From contig NZ_ACZV01000004.1 in assembly GCF_000176235.1 (NCBI RefSeq), positions 1,116,001 through 1,180,000 of the forward strand: 64,000 nt of DNA, written 5' to 3'. The first letter of the stretch is position 1. The number at the start of each line of letters is the position of its first letter. Shown in pieces: positions 16,315-24,235 of this stretch. The position numbers were made by a program, and so were the translations under genes. Origin of the DNA: Vibrio orientalis CIP 102891 = ATCC 33934. GTDB taxonomy: Bacteria; Pseudomonadota; Gammaproteobacteria; Enterobacterales; Vibrionaceae. Below the pieces are notes generated by a model. It did no database searches, was not told where the DNA came from, and worked only from the letters and a program-made list of their open reading frames with translations.

Positions 16315-17075
16315 GGAAGATGAACCAATATTGGCGAGTGTTCGCTACTGGTTTCTGTTTTACTCTTTTTGGACTCGGTGGTTTAGTTCTGAGTTTTATT
16401 GTCATTCCCGTCATACGATTATTGACCAAGGGACAAAAAGAAACCGAATATAAAGTCCAGGGAACAATACAACGTTCGTTTAATTTTTTCTGTCAAACGA
16501 TGAAATTTACCGGTGCGATTGATTATAAGATCATCGGCGCTGATATTTTGAAGCAAGACAGAAATTGTCTGATCGTTGCCAATCACCCTAGCCTAATTGA
16601 TTATGTGCTTATTGCTTCTCAACTTGAGCGCTGTGATTGTTTGGTAAAATCAGCAATATGGGTCAATCCATTTATGAAGCATATCGTCAAAGCAGCCGGA
16701 TATATCCCCAACGAAACTCCGGACGATCTGTTATCTATTTGCGAGCAGCGCTTTGACGAGGGGAACGTATTATTAGTTTTCCCTGAAGGCACGCGAACAA
16801 CCCCAGGCGTTCAATCAAAATTACAACGTGGTTCTGCGCAAATAGCGGTACGCACAAAGAGAGATTTACGTCTAGTACATATTACTGTCTCTCCGAGTTT
16901 TCTCACAAAAGAGAAAAAGTGGTATCAAGTGCCCCCAACTAAGCCTTTTTTCCTTGTTGAAGTTAAGGATAAAGTTGAGGTTGAGCCTTTTATCAAGCAA
17001 ACTACATCTCAAACGTTAGCGGCTCGCCGTTTACAACAGCATTTAGCGGAAACACTCTTTCCTGAAAATCCATAG
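16311..17075 (+). CDS. apeD: Lysophospholipid/1-acylglycerol-phosphate-type acyltransferase
   Basis: 254 residues from the ATG overlapping the apeC stop; an in-frame TTG at 16299 and an ATG at 16320 are alternatives. One N-terminal transmembrane helix (~12-38) precedes a PlsC-type domain with the HX4D motif NHPSLID (His92, Asp97) and the glycerol-phosphate motif FPEGTRT. It probably transfers the polyene or a fatty acyl group to a lipid acceptor at the inner membrane, helping to anchor the pigment. The acceptor is not known. Confidence 0.83.
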   Translation: MRKMNQYWRVFATGFCFTLFGLGGLVLSFIVIPVIRLLTKGQKETEYKVQGTIQRSFNFFCQTMKFTGAIDYKIIGADILKQDRNCLIVANHPSLIDYVLIASQLERCDCLVKSAIWVNPFMKHIVKAAGYIPNETPDDLLSICEQRFDEGNVLLVFPEGTRTTPGVQSKLQRGSAQIAVRTKRDLRLVHITVSPSFLTKEKKWYQVPPTKPFFLVEVKDKVEVEPFIKQTTSQTLAARRLQQHLAETLFPENP

Positions 17076-17091
17076 TTACAAGCAGGTCCAA

Positions 17092-17352
17092 GTGGAAAAA
17101 CTACATAACGAAATCAAACAACTCATCATTGATGCGCTTAATCTAGAAGATTTAACCATTGAAGATATCGAAACTGACGCGCCTCTATTCGGCGACGGCT
17201 TAGGTTTAGATTCTATCGATGCACTCGAACTTGGTTTGGCGATCAAGAAAAAGTACAACATTGTAATTGATGCGGATGACTCTAATACCCGTGAGCACTT
17301 CGCATCGGTGAGCAATCTTGCAAGCTATATCTCTGCCCAAACTAGTGAATAA
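17092..17352 (+). CDS. apeE: Acyl carrier protein 1 of the aryl polyene pathway
   Basis: 86 residues, starting with GTG behind GCAGG. The phosphopantetheine attachment site is Ser41 in LGLDSIDALEL. Acidic, four-helix size, as usual for a free type II ACP. Dedicated ACPs of this kind carry the aryl starter and growing polyene. Paired with a second ACP 15 bases downstream. Confidence 0.9.
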   Translation: MEKLHNEIKQLIIDALNLEDLTIEDIETDAPLFGDGLGLDSIDALELGLAIKKKYNIVIDADDSNTREHFASVSNLASYISAQTSE

Positions 17353-17367
17353 TTCGTAGGTACTTTC

Positions 17368-17625
17368 ATGACAGATGTAAACAAAGAACAAGTATTTGAC
17401 CAAGTGAAGGACGCACTTGAAGAATTGTTTGAAATTGATGCTACGGATATTGTGCCAGAAGCACATCTATACCAAGACCTCGATCTAGATAGCATTGACG
17501 CTGTCGATCTTGTGGTCCACCTACAAAATGTAACAGGCAAGAAAATCAAACCTGCGGAATTCAGTACTGTTCGAACAGTAGATGACGTAGTAAACGCAGT
17601 AACTGAGCTTCTGAAGGACGCCTAA
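17368..17625 (+). CDS. apeF: Acyl carrier protein 2 of the aryl polyene pathway
   Basis: 85 residues; phosphopantetheine Ser42 in LDLDSIDAVDL. Similar in size to ApeE but divergent in sequence, so the two ACPs probably have distinct roles (for example, starter loading versus elongation). Its TAA overlaps the next ATG (TAATG). Confidence 0.9.
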   Translation: MTDVNKEQVFDQVKDALEELFEIDATDIVPEAHLYQDLDLDSIDAVDLVVHLQNVTGKKIKPAEFSTVRTVDDVVNAVTELLKDA

Positions 17626-18185
17626 TGCGCCAATTGCTGACAATATTGTCCGCAGTTGTTCTGCTTGCTTACCCATTTGCTATCTATTTTGGCATAGAAC
17701 GTTTTGGTATTTCTTTGGTGGGGGTAGTGCTTATCGTCGCCTTAGGAGTGCGGTTGTTTTCCGTTCAGCGAACTCAGTTGAAAGAACTCAAATCCGTTGT
17801 TCAGATCAGCGCGATCACTGGGATCTCACTGGTTGGCCTAAGCATCCTGTTTAAACAACATGGATGGATGACGTTTTACCCCGTCGTGGTCAACCTATGT
17901 ATGCTGATTGTGTTCGCCTCCAGTTTTAAACAACCACAAACCATCATCGAACGATTGGCTCGGCTTCAAGAGCCTAACTTGCCTGAAAGTGGCGTAGCTT
18001 ACACCCGTAAAGTTACTGCAATTTGGTGTGCGTTCTTCATAATCAATGGGCTGATAGCACTCTATACCTGCTTTCAGCCATTAGAGATTTGGACGCTCTA
18101 TAACGGGCTAATCAGTTATCTACTTGCAGGCACTCTTATGGGTACTGAATGGGTAGTTCGCCAGTTTATTCGTAGGGATCACTAA
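17625..18185 (+). CDS. apeG: Inner-membrane protein of the aryl polyene cluster
   Basis: 186 residues with about five hydrophobic helices (e.g. LLTILSAVVLLAYPFAIYF, VVNLCMLIVFASSF). It matches the small integral membrane protein always found between the ACP and ligase genes in APE clusters (COG4648 type). No enzymatic motif is visible; a scaffold or export role is inferred from position only. Start codon overlaps the apeF stop. Confidence 0.78.
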   Translation: MRQLLTILSAVVLLAYPFAIYFGIERFGISLVGVVLIVALGVRLFSVQRTQLKELKSVVQISAITGISLVGLSILFKQHGWMTFYPVVVNLCMLIVFASSFKQPQTIIERLARLQEPNLPESGVAYTRKVTAIWCAFFIINGLIALYTCFQPLEIWTLYNGLISYLLAGTLMGTEWVVRQFIRRDH

Positions 18186-18190
18186 ACATC

Positions 18191-19570
18191 ATGCCACTCG
18201 CTTCTACTGACTTTGTGTCAATTGAAAACTTACTCTGTGCTCACCGAGCATCATCAACACCGGTTGCCTTTGATCAGCAGCAGGTGATGTCTTGGGCAGA
18301 GTTTCAACATGATGTTGCTTACTATACTGACAAACTATCCCAGCAAGACGTTCAACGCGTCGCTCTCTGCTTTAGTGATAGCTACCTGTTTGCAGTCGGC
18401 TTTTTCGCTGCCTGCTACGCACAAAAAGCGCTCGTCCTTCCAGGAAACTACCAGACGGAAGCTGTCAAAGAGTTACAACAGCACTTTGATTTATTGCTCC
18501 ATGATGATGCAGTCCCAATTGCAACAGGGCTTACTGCTTTAACGATAAGCAAACAATCCGCTCCAAGCACTGAGGCATGCTCATTCGACTGGCAACCATT
18601 AGCTGCAGAAGACCTGATTGTCACTTTGTTTACTTCTGGTTCTAGCGGCTCAGCAAAAGCGATAAGCAAGAGCCTTGAACAGCTTGATATCGAACTTTCG
18701 ATTTTGCAGTCATTGTGGGGTGAGCAAATTGATGAGACTCGAATTGAAAGTACCGTCTCTCACCAACATATTTACGGCTTGCTGTTCCGCCTTTTATGGC
18801 CATTGTGTGCTGCGAGACCATTCGCGACGCAAAACCTCGAGTTCCCAGAACAAATTGTTCACCATGCCAGCCCAGACACCGTGTTAGTCAGCAGTCCGGC
18901 ACTATTAAAACGCCTAACTCAAGAACACCAGCGTACCCCACTGAGGGCTGTATTCTCTTCTGGTGGCCCACTGGCAAACTCAGCGGCTATTCACAGTGAA
19001 GAGCTGTTTAATCAATTACCTATTGAAGTGTTTGGCAGCACGGAAACCGGGGGTATCGCACACAGGCAGCAGTTCTCTGCATCGACTCCTTGGCAATTAT
19101 TCCCCGGTATTGAAGCCCAATTGAACGAAGAGCGTTGTTTACGATTACGCTCTCCACATATCAACGGCCAAGAATGGTATCAAACTGCCGATGAGTGCTA
19201 TTTTCATGATAAGGTTTCCTTTGAACTGAAAGGCCGTACTGACCGAATTGTTAAAGTTGAAGAAAAGCGCATCTCGCTAGTTGAAGTCGAAAAACGACTA
19301 GAGCAACTAGAATGGATTGAAGAGAGCGCCGTAATTCCAAAAACCGAGGAGAGCAGACTCTCGCTATGTGCCGTTATCGTCCTCACGGAAAAAGGCCAGC
19401 AAGAGATCGATGCCCTAGGTAAGGGAAAATTTTGGATTGCCCTTAGGAAAGCGTTACGAAATTGGTTAGAGCCTATCGCGATTCCAAGAAAGTACCGCTT
19501 AGTGGATGAGATTCCCTTGAATAGCCAAGGGAAACGACAAGTCACTGAAATAGCCAAATTATTCCAATAA
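18191..19570 (+). CDS. apeH: Acyl/aryl-AMP ligase (adenylation enzyme)
   Basis: 459 residues of the ANL superfamily. The phosphate-binding loop is FTSGSSGSAKAI (~147-158), the ATP motif FGSTETGG follows (~280), and catalytic Lys448 lies in NSQGKRQ near the C-terminus. It activates the aromatic starter acid with ATP and loads it onto an ACP phosphopantetheine. The size is slightly short for the family but both subdomains are present. The ammonia-lyase further down the operon would provide coumarate- or cinnamate-like acid. Confidence 0.87.
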   Translation: MPLASTDFVSIENLLCAHRASSTPVAFDQQQVMSWAEFQHDVAYYTDKLSQQDVQRVALCFSDSYLFAVGFFAACYAQKALVLPGNYQTEAVKELQQHFDLLLHDDAVPIATGLTALTISKQSAPSTEACSFDWQPLAAEDLIVTLFTSGSSGSAKAISKSLEQLDIELSILQSLWGEQIDETRIESTVSHQHIYGLLFRLLWPLCAARPFATQNLEFPEQIVHHASPDTVLVSSPALLKRLTQEHQRTPLRAVFSSGGPLANSAAIHSEELFNQLPIEVFGSTETGGIAHRQQFSASTPWQLFPGIEAQLNEERCLRLRSPHINGQEWYQTADECYFHDKVSFELKGRTDRIVKVEEKRISLVEVEKRLEQLEWIEESAVIPKTEESRLSLCAVIVLTEKGQQEIDALGKGKFWIALRKALRNWLEPIAIPRKYRLVDEIPLNSQGKRQVTEIAKLFQ

Positions 19571-19582
19571 AGACAAATAACA

Positions 19583-19942
19583 ATGGAACAAAGAAAACCA
19601 ACCATTACCGAAGTGCACGTCGAAGACAAAAGCGCGACTATCATCATGAAAGTCGATGCTAATATCTTGGATTTTCGTGGTCACTTTACCCACTTCCCAC
19701 TCTTACCTGGTGTCAGCCAAATTGATTGGGCGCTGTTTTACGCCATTGAGTATTTAGGCACTCCGCCTCTTTTCAAAGGAATGGAAGTGATCAAGTTCCA
19801 AGAACCCATCCTGCCCGATAGCGTAGTGACTCTTGAGCTCACTTGGGACGATGATAAACAAAAGCTCGCGTTCAAATACCGCTCTCATACCCCAGACCGA
19901 CTGATCATTCACTCTTCTGGCAAGATGAAGTTAGGTGGATAG
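19583..19942 (+). CDS. apeI: Hot-dog fold dehydratase, ApeI type
   Basis: 119 residues, a single hot-dog domain with FRGHFTHFPLLPGVSQIDW resembling the FabA/FabZ HxFPxxPG active-site loop. In the Xenorhabdus system ApeI forms a heteromeric dehydratase with ApeP, which this operon also encodes. The catalytic acidic residue on the opposite helix is not obvious, consistent with needing a partner. Its end overlaps the next gene by eight bases. Confidence 0.82.
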   Translation: MEQRKPTITEVHVEDKSATIIMKVDANILDFRGHFTHFPLLPGVSQIDWALFYAIEYLGTPPLFKGMEVIKFQEPILPDSVVTLELTWDDDKQKLAFKYRSHTPDRLIIHSSGKMKLGG

Positions 19943-21647
19943 TGTGAGCCATTACCAAGCCTGTTTTCTTATCCCTTGCTACAACCACAGCAGCACCATC
20001 GCCGCTGTGGTGTCCTCACTAGACTCTTTTAAACTCCCTTTTATCGTTGTGGACGACGGTAGCAATCAAGAAACAAAACACACATTAGACCAAGTTTCGC
20101 AGCAAGATAATGTCACGCTGGTTACCTTAGAGCAGAACCAAGGTAAAGGCGGAGCTGTGATGGCGGGCATTCGCCAAGCAAGCGAACTGGGTTACAGTCA
20201 TGTGATCCAAATTGATGCCGATGGCCAACATGACATCCAAGCGCTACCGACACTGATGGAGCGTTCCGCACAATACCCAGAGCATTTAATTTCAGGCCAG
20301 CCTGTTTATGATGAAAGCGTGCCGAAAGCTCGCCTTTACGGACGTTACGCCACTCATATTTGGGTCTGGATAGAAACCCTCTCCTTTGCGATTAAAGACA
20401 GCATGTGCGGCTTTCGTGCCTACCCCGTGAAAAGCACCATCGCCGTGCTCGATAAATACGATATTGGCACGCGTATGGACTTCGACATCGAGATTTTAGT
20501 CCGTATGTATTGGGAAGGTGTCGACATCGACTTTGTCGAAACTCGGGTGATCTACCCTGAAGGGGGCATCTCGCACTTTGATGCACTTTGGGACAATGTA
20601 AAGATCAGTTGGATGCATACACGGCTGTTCTTTGGCATGTTGCCAAGAATCCCAAAGTTGCTAGCACGAAAGCGTAAGAAGACAGCCAATGCCCATTGGT
20701 CAAAACGCCAAGAGCAAGGCACCATCATCGGCATTAAACTGATGTTGGCGATCTACAGTTTACTGGGCCGTAAGGCATTTAACCTAATCCTTAAGCTAGT
20801 CATACGCTACTACCATCTGACAGGTAAAGATGCCAAACAAGCTTCTGAAACCTACTTGGCTCAACTCTCTAGCTACGCGTCTCAGCAGCAGATTGAATTG
20901 CCTCAGCCTATAGATAGCTACCATCACCTGCTCTCTTTTGGCCACACCATGATCGATAAACTTGCCGCATGGAAAGGCGACTTTAGTGTTGATAACCTCA
21001 CAATCCATGGTCAAGAGCAGTTTCAAGAGATGGTCGACAACAATCAGGGCGTGTTATTGCTAGGATCGCACCTAGGCAATATCGAGCTTTGCCGAGCGCT
21101 TGGCCGTCGACACAAGCATATTAAGATCAACGCACTGGTCTTTACCGAGCATGCTGAGCGCTTTAACACGGTAATGAAAGCCGTCAACCCTAAGTCAGAC
21201 TTGAATCTGATTCAGGTAAGCTCGATGGGGCCAGACACCGCTATTTTGCTGCAACAGAAGATCGAACAAGGTGAGTGGGTGGTGATCGTCGGTGACAGAA
21301 CCTCCACCAGCAAAGAGAGCCGCTCTGTTTGGGCTGACTTTTTGGGTAAACCTGCTCCTTTCCCGCAAGGGCCATTTATGTTGGCTTCTGTGCTGAAAGC
21401 CCCTGTATATTTGCTATTTGGCTTAAGAGATGACTCAAGTGAGACACCTCACTTCAACGTCTACTTTGAGCATTTTAGCGACAAACTCGTATTACCAAGA
21501 AAAGAGCGCCAGAAAGCGCTACAAGAAGTGGTGCAAAACTACGCTAATCGCCTAGAGCACTACACACTACAAGCCCCTTTACAATGGTATAATTTTTTCA
21601 ATTTTTGGACATTAAGTAATCAGCACGATGACGACGCAAAACAATAA
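19935..21647 (+). CDS. apeJ: Glycosyltransferase family 2 - acyltransferase fusion
   Basis: 570 residues (GTG start at 19935, or GTG 19944). Residues ~8-235 are a GT-A/GT2 domain with FLIPCYNHSSTI, VVDDGS, and the metal-binding IDADGQHD. A linker with a hydrophobic helix (~255-285) leads to a C-terminal LpxL/HtrB-like acyltransferase (~340-545), with the HX4 motif SHLGNIE and the VVGDRT region. A fusion of sugar transfer and acyl transfer suggests glycosylation and lipidation of the polyene, giving the membrane-anchored pigment. The end overlaps the ammonia-lyase gene by 20 bases. Confidence 0.85.
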   Translation: MDSVSHYQACFLIPCYNHSSTIAAVVSSLDSFKLPFIVVDDGSNQETKHTLDQVSQQDNVTLVTLEQNQGKGGAVMAGIRQASELGYSHVIQIDADGQHDIQALPTLMERSAQYPEHLISGQPVYDESVPKARLYGRYATHIWVWIETLSFAIKDSMCGFRAYPVKSTIAVLDKYDIGTRMDFDIEILVRMYWEGVDIDFVETRVIYPEGGISHFDALWDNVKISWMHTRLFFGMLPRIPKLLARKRKKTANAHWSKRQEQGTIIGIKLMLAIYSLLGRKAFNLILKLVIRYYHLTGKDAKQASETYLAQLSSYASQQQIELPQPIDSYHHLLSFGHTMIDKLAAWKGDFSVDNLTIHGQEQFQEMVDNNQGVLLLGSHLGNIELCRALGRRHKHIKINALVFTEHAERFNTVMKAVNPKSDLNLIQVSSMGPDTAILLQQKIEQGEWVVIVGDRTSTSKESRSVWADFLGKPAPFPQGPFMLASVLKAPVYLLFGLRDDSSETPHFNVYFEHFSDKLVLPRKERQKALQEVVQNYANRLEHYTLQAPLQWYNFFNFWTLSNQHDDDAKQ

Positions 21648-23181
21648 AACCATTACGTTTGGCGCACAGGCTTTAACCATCGAAGATGTGGTAGCCATTG
21701 CTCAAGGTGCCAATGCCGATATCAACAGCTCGCCAGAGTTTACCGCTAAGATCGACCGCGGTGTCGCTTTTCTGGAGCGACTGCTAAAAGAAGAAGGCGT
21801 CATCTACGGCGTGACAACAGGCTACGGTGACTCATGTACGGTTGCTATTCCGCCTAACTTAGTCGATGAGCTGCCATTGCACCTGACTCGCTTCCACGGC
21901 TGTGGTCTCGGTGAAGTGCTATCTCATGAGCAAGCACGCGCAGTACTGGCAACTCGCCTTTGTTCGCTGGCTCAAGGGGTATCGGGCGTCACGCACGACT
22001 TACTTAACCAAATCGTTACGCTGATTAACCGAGATATCGCGCCGCGCATCCCGCAAGAAGGCTCTGTTGGGGCAAGTGGTGACTTAACGCCACTTTCTTA
22101 CTTGGCTGCTGCACTTATCGGTGAGCGTGACGTGTTATACAAAGGCGAAACTCGCCCAACGGCAGAAGTGTTCGCTGAGCTAGGCATTGACCCTATTCAT
22201 CTCAAGCCGAAAGAAGGCTTAGCACTGATGAACGGAACATCGGTAATGACCGCGCTGGCTTGTCTTGCTTACAAACGTGCTGAGTATCTCGCGCAGCTGT
22301 GTACCAAGATTACGGCGATGGTATCGGTTGGTATGCACGGTAATGACTTCCACTTTGACGAAGCGTTGTTTGCGGTGAAACCTCACCCTGGCCAACAGCA
22401 AGTTGCGGCTTGGCTGCGTGATGACTTAAAAGCTGAACGCCCACCACGCAACAGTGACCGCTTACAAGATCGTTATTCACTACGCTGCGCACCACATGTA
22501 ATTGGTGTGGTTCAAGACTCACTGCCGTGGCTACGTTCAATGATTGAAAATGAATTGAACAGTGCCAACGATAACCCAATCATTGACGGTGATAACGAAC
22601 GCGTCCTGCATGGCGGTCACTTCTACGGTGGTCACATCGCAATGGCAATGGATACGCTAAAAACAGGTATTGCTAACCTTGCCGATCTGCTTGATCGTCA
22701 AATGGCGCAGTTGATGGATTACAAATTCAATAACGGTCTGCCATTTAACCTAACCGGTGCTGAAGGCGAGCGTAAGCCAATCAACCATGGCTTTAAAGCA
22801 GTGCAAATTGGCATTTCAGCATGGACAGCTGAAGCGCTTAAGCACACTATGCCAGCGAGCGTGTTCTCACGTTCAACTGAATGTCACAACCAAGATAAAG
22901 TGAGCATGGGCACCATTGCGGCGCGCGACTGTCTACGTGTGCTAGAGCTAACAGAACAAGTGGCAGCGGCGTCTCTGCTTGCGAGTATTCAGGCGGTAGA
23001 AATTCGACGCCGTCATAATGAGCTCGACGAGCACCACATGAGCGACAACTTGAAGATGATCCGTGATGCGGTGCTGAGTGAATTCGAATTCGTCATCGAA
23101 GACCGTCCACTTGAGCACGATTTGCGCCACTTTATCGAGCGTATCCAGCAGCGTCACTGGTCGCTCTATTCGGAGGCGTAA
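21628..23181 (+). CDS. Aromatic amino acid (histidine/tyrosine) ammonia-lyase of the aryl polyene cluster
   Basis: 517 residues, full length for the HAL/PAL/TAL family. The MIO prosthetic group forms from Ala149-Ser150-Gly151 in VGASGDLTPLS; catalytic Tyr60 is in VIYGVTTGYGD, and NDNPII and the Tyr-containing loop follow. It removes ammonia from an aromatic amino acid to give an acrylic acid; tyrosine to 4-coumarate would supply the aryl starter. The selectivity pair preceding GCGLG is Phe89-His90, unlike the Ser-His of histidine lyases and the His-Leu of Rhodobacter tyrosine lyase. It is not part of a hut operon. Confidence 0.88.
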   Translation: MTTQNNKTITFGAQALTIEDVVAIAQGANADINSSPEFTAKIDRGVAFLERLLKEEGVIYGVTTGYGDSCTVAIPPNLVDELPLHLTRFHGCGLGEVLSHEQARAVLATRLCSLAQGVSGVTHDLLNQIVTLINRDIAPRIPQEGSVGASGDLTPLSYLAAALIGERDVLYKGETRPTAEVFAELGIDPIHLKPKEGLALMNGTSVMTALACLAYKRAEYLAQLCTKITAMVSVGMHGNDFHFDEALFAVKPHPGQQQVAAWLRDDLKAERPPRNSDRLQDRYSLRCAPHVIGVVQDSLPWLRSMIENELNSANDNPIIDGDNERVLHGGHFYGGHIAMAMDTLKTGIANLADLLDRQMAQLMDYKFNNGLPFNLTGAEGERKPINHGFKAVQIGISAWTAEALKHTMPASVFSRSTECHNQDKVSMGTIAARDCLRVLELTEQVAAASLLASIQAVEIRRRHNELDEHHMSDNLKMIRDAVLSEFEFVIEDRPLEHDLRHFIERIQQRHWSLYSEA

Positions 23182-23627
23182 TGGAGCAAGAGATCCTTTT
23201 TCCTCTTGAATCGGAGGTGACTATGGTCACCTCTTTCCAAGATGCCGATCCTATGGGTGTGATATACCACGGTAACTACTTCCGCTTTTTTGAAGAAGCC
23301 CGTCGTATCATGATGGACAAGATTGGCTACGGATACTTAGCGATGAATGAATCTGGCTATATGTGGCCGATCATTGATACGCGTGTAAAGTACGTTAAAG
23401 CAATCCCGTTTAATCATCAGATCCGCGTGACTGCCAAGCTTACCGAATGGGAAAACCGCTTGCGTGTCGACTACGTCATTTACGATGCTCAAACAGGCAA
23501 ACGCATGTGTAAAGCGCACACCACTCAAGTGGCGGTTTCTATCAAAGAACAAGAGATGTGTTTCGCCTCACCACATGTATTTATCGATAAAGTCGAGCAA
23601 TGGCACCGAGAAGGAAAAGTCATATGA
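23181..23627 (+). CDS. apeK: Acyl-CoA/ACP thioesterase, 4-hydroxybenzoyl-CoA thioesterase fold
   Basis: 148 residues, a single hot-dog domain with the family signature FQDADPMGVIYHGNYFRFFEEAR, where Asp23 is the likely catalytic residue. It should release the polyene carboxylic acid from its carrier or edit stalled intermediates. The start codon overlaps the ammonia-lyase stop (TAATG) and its own stop overlaps apeL (ATGA). Confidence 0.87.
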   Translation: MEQEILFPLESEVTMVTSFQDADPMGVIYHGNYFRFFEEARRIMMDKIGYGYLAMNESGYMWPIIDTRVKYVKAIPFNHQIRVTAKLTEWENRLRVDYVIYDAQTGKRMCKAHTTQVAVSIKEQEMCFASPHVFIDKVEQWHREGKVI

Positions 23628-24235
23628 TCAAACGCTGTCTGGCTTCACTGCTAATGTTGCTCTCTCCCCTAGCATGGTCATCAGTTACAGATTTGGCTTC
23701 GCTACAAACTCAACTTTCTCAACATGAGACAGTGCGAGGGGATTTTGTTCAACAACGCCATATTGAGATGTTTGAACAGCCATTAAGCTCTGAAGGCCAC
23801 TTTACCCTGAATAAAGAGCAAGGTTTGCTGTGGCAACAAGAGACACCTTTCCCAGTTGGTTTAGTACTTACTCAAGACAAACTGCGTCAAACCTTTGCGG
23901 GTCAGCAACCACAAGTTATTACCGCGAAAGAAAACCCAATGGCATTTTACTTTAGCCACGTTTTCCTTGCTGTTTTCCACGGCGATACAGAAGCGCTCAA
24001 AGAACAGTTTGATATTGCCTTCAACACTGAATCTGACCAGTGGACAATCGAACTGACGCCACTCAATGCGCCACTTAATGCGGTATTCACATCGATTACT
24101 CTGTCAGGCAGTGACAATATCGACCAACTCGAACTGTTAGAGATTCGTGGCGATAAAACCGACATTATCTTCACCAACCAAACACATCAGCCTGAAGGAT
24201 TAACCGATGTTGAAAAGCAACAGTTCAACTTCTGA
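23624..24235 (+). CDS. apeL: LolA-like periplasmic lipoprotein carrier homologue
   Basis: 203 residues from the ATG at 23624, which has an AAGGAAA site, overlaps the apeK stop and opens with a classical signal peptide (ending PLAWS at about 19); a longer in-frame start at 23600 would mask it. The mature part has the LolA-like pattern (LSQHETVRGDFVQQRHIE, LWQQETPFPV). In the APE pathway it is thought to ferry the lipidated pigment across the periplasm, as LolA does for lipoproteins. It overlaps the transporter gene by 29 bases. Confidence 0.83.
   Translation: MIKRCLASLLMLLSPLAWSSVTDLASLQTQLSQHETVRGDFVQQRHIEMFEQPLSSEGHFTLNKEQGLLWQQETPFPVGLVLTQDKLRQTFAGQQPQVITAKENPMAFYFSHVFLAVFHGDTEALKEQFDIAFNTESDQWTIELTPLNAPLNAVFTSITLSGSDNIDQLELLEIRGDKTDIIFTNQTHQPEGLTDVEKQQFNF

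Noticed and set aside
21628-23181. Histidine degradation (hutH) assignment for the ammonia-lyase
   Set aside because: The gene lies inside the aryl polyene operon with no hutU/hutI/hutG, and its selectivity pair is not the Ser-His of histidine lyases.
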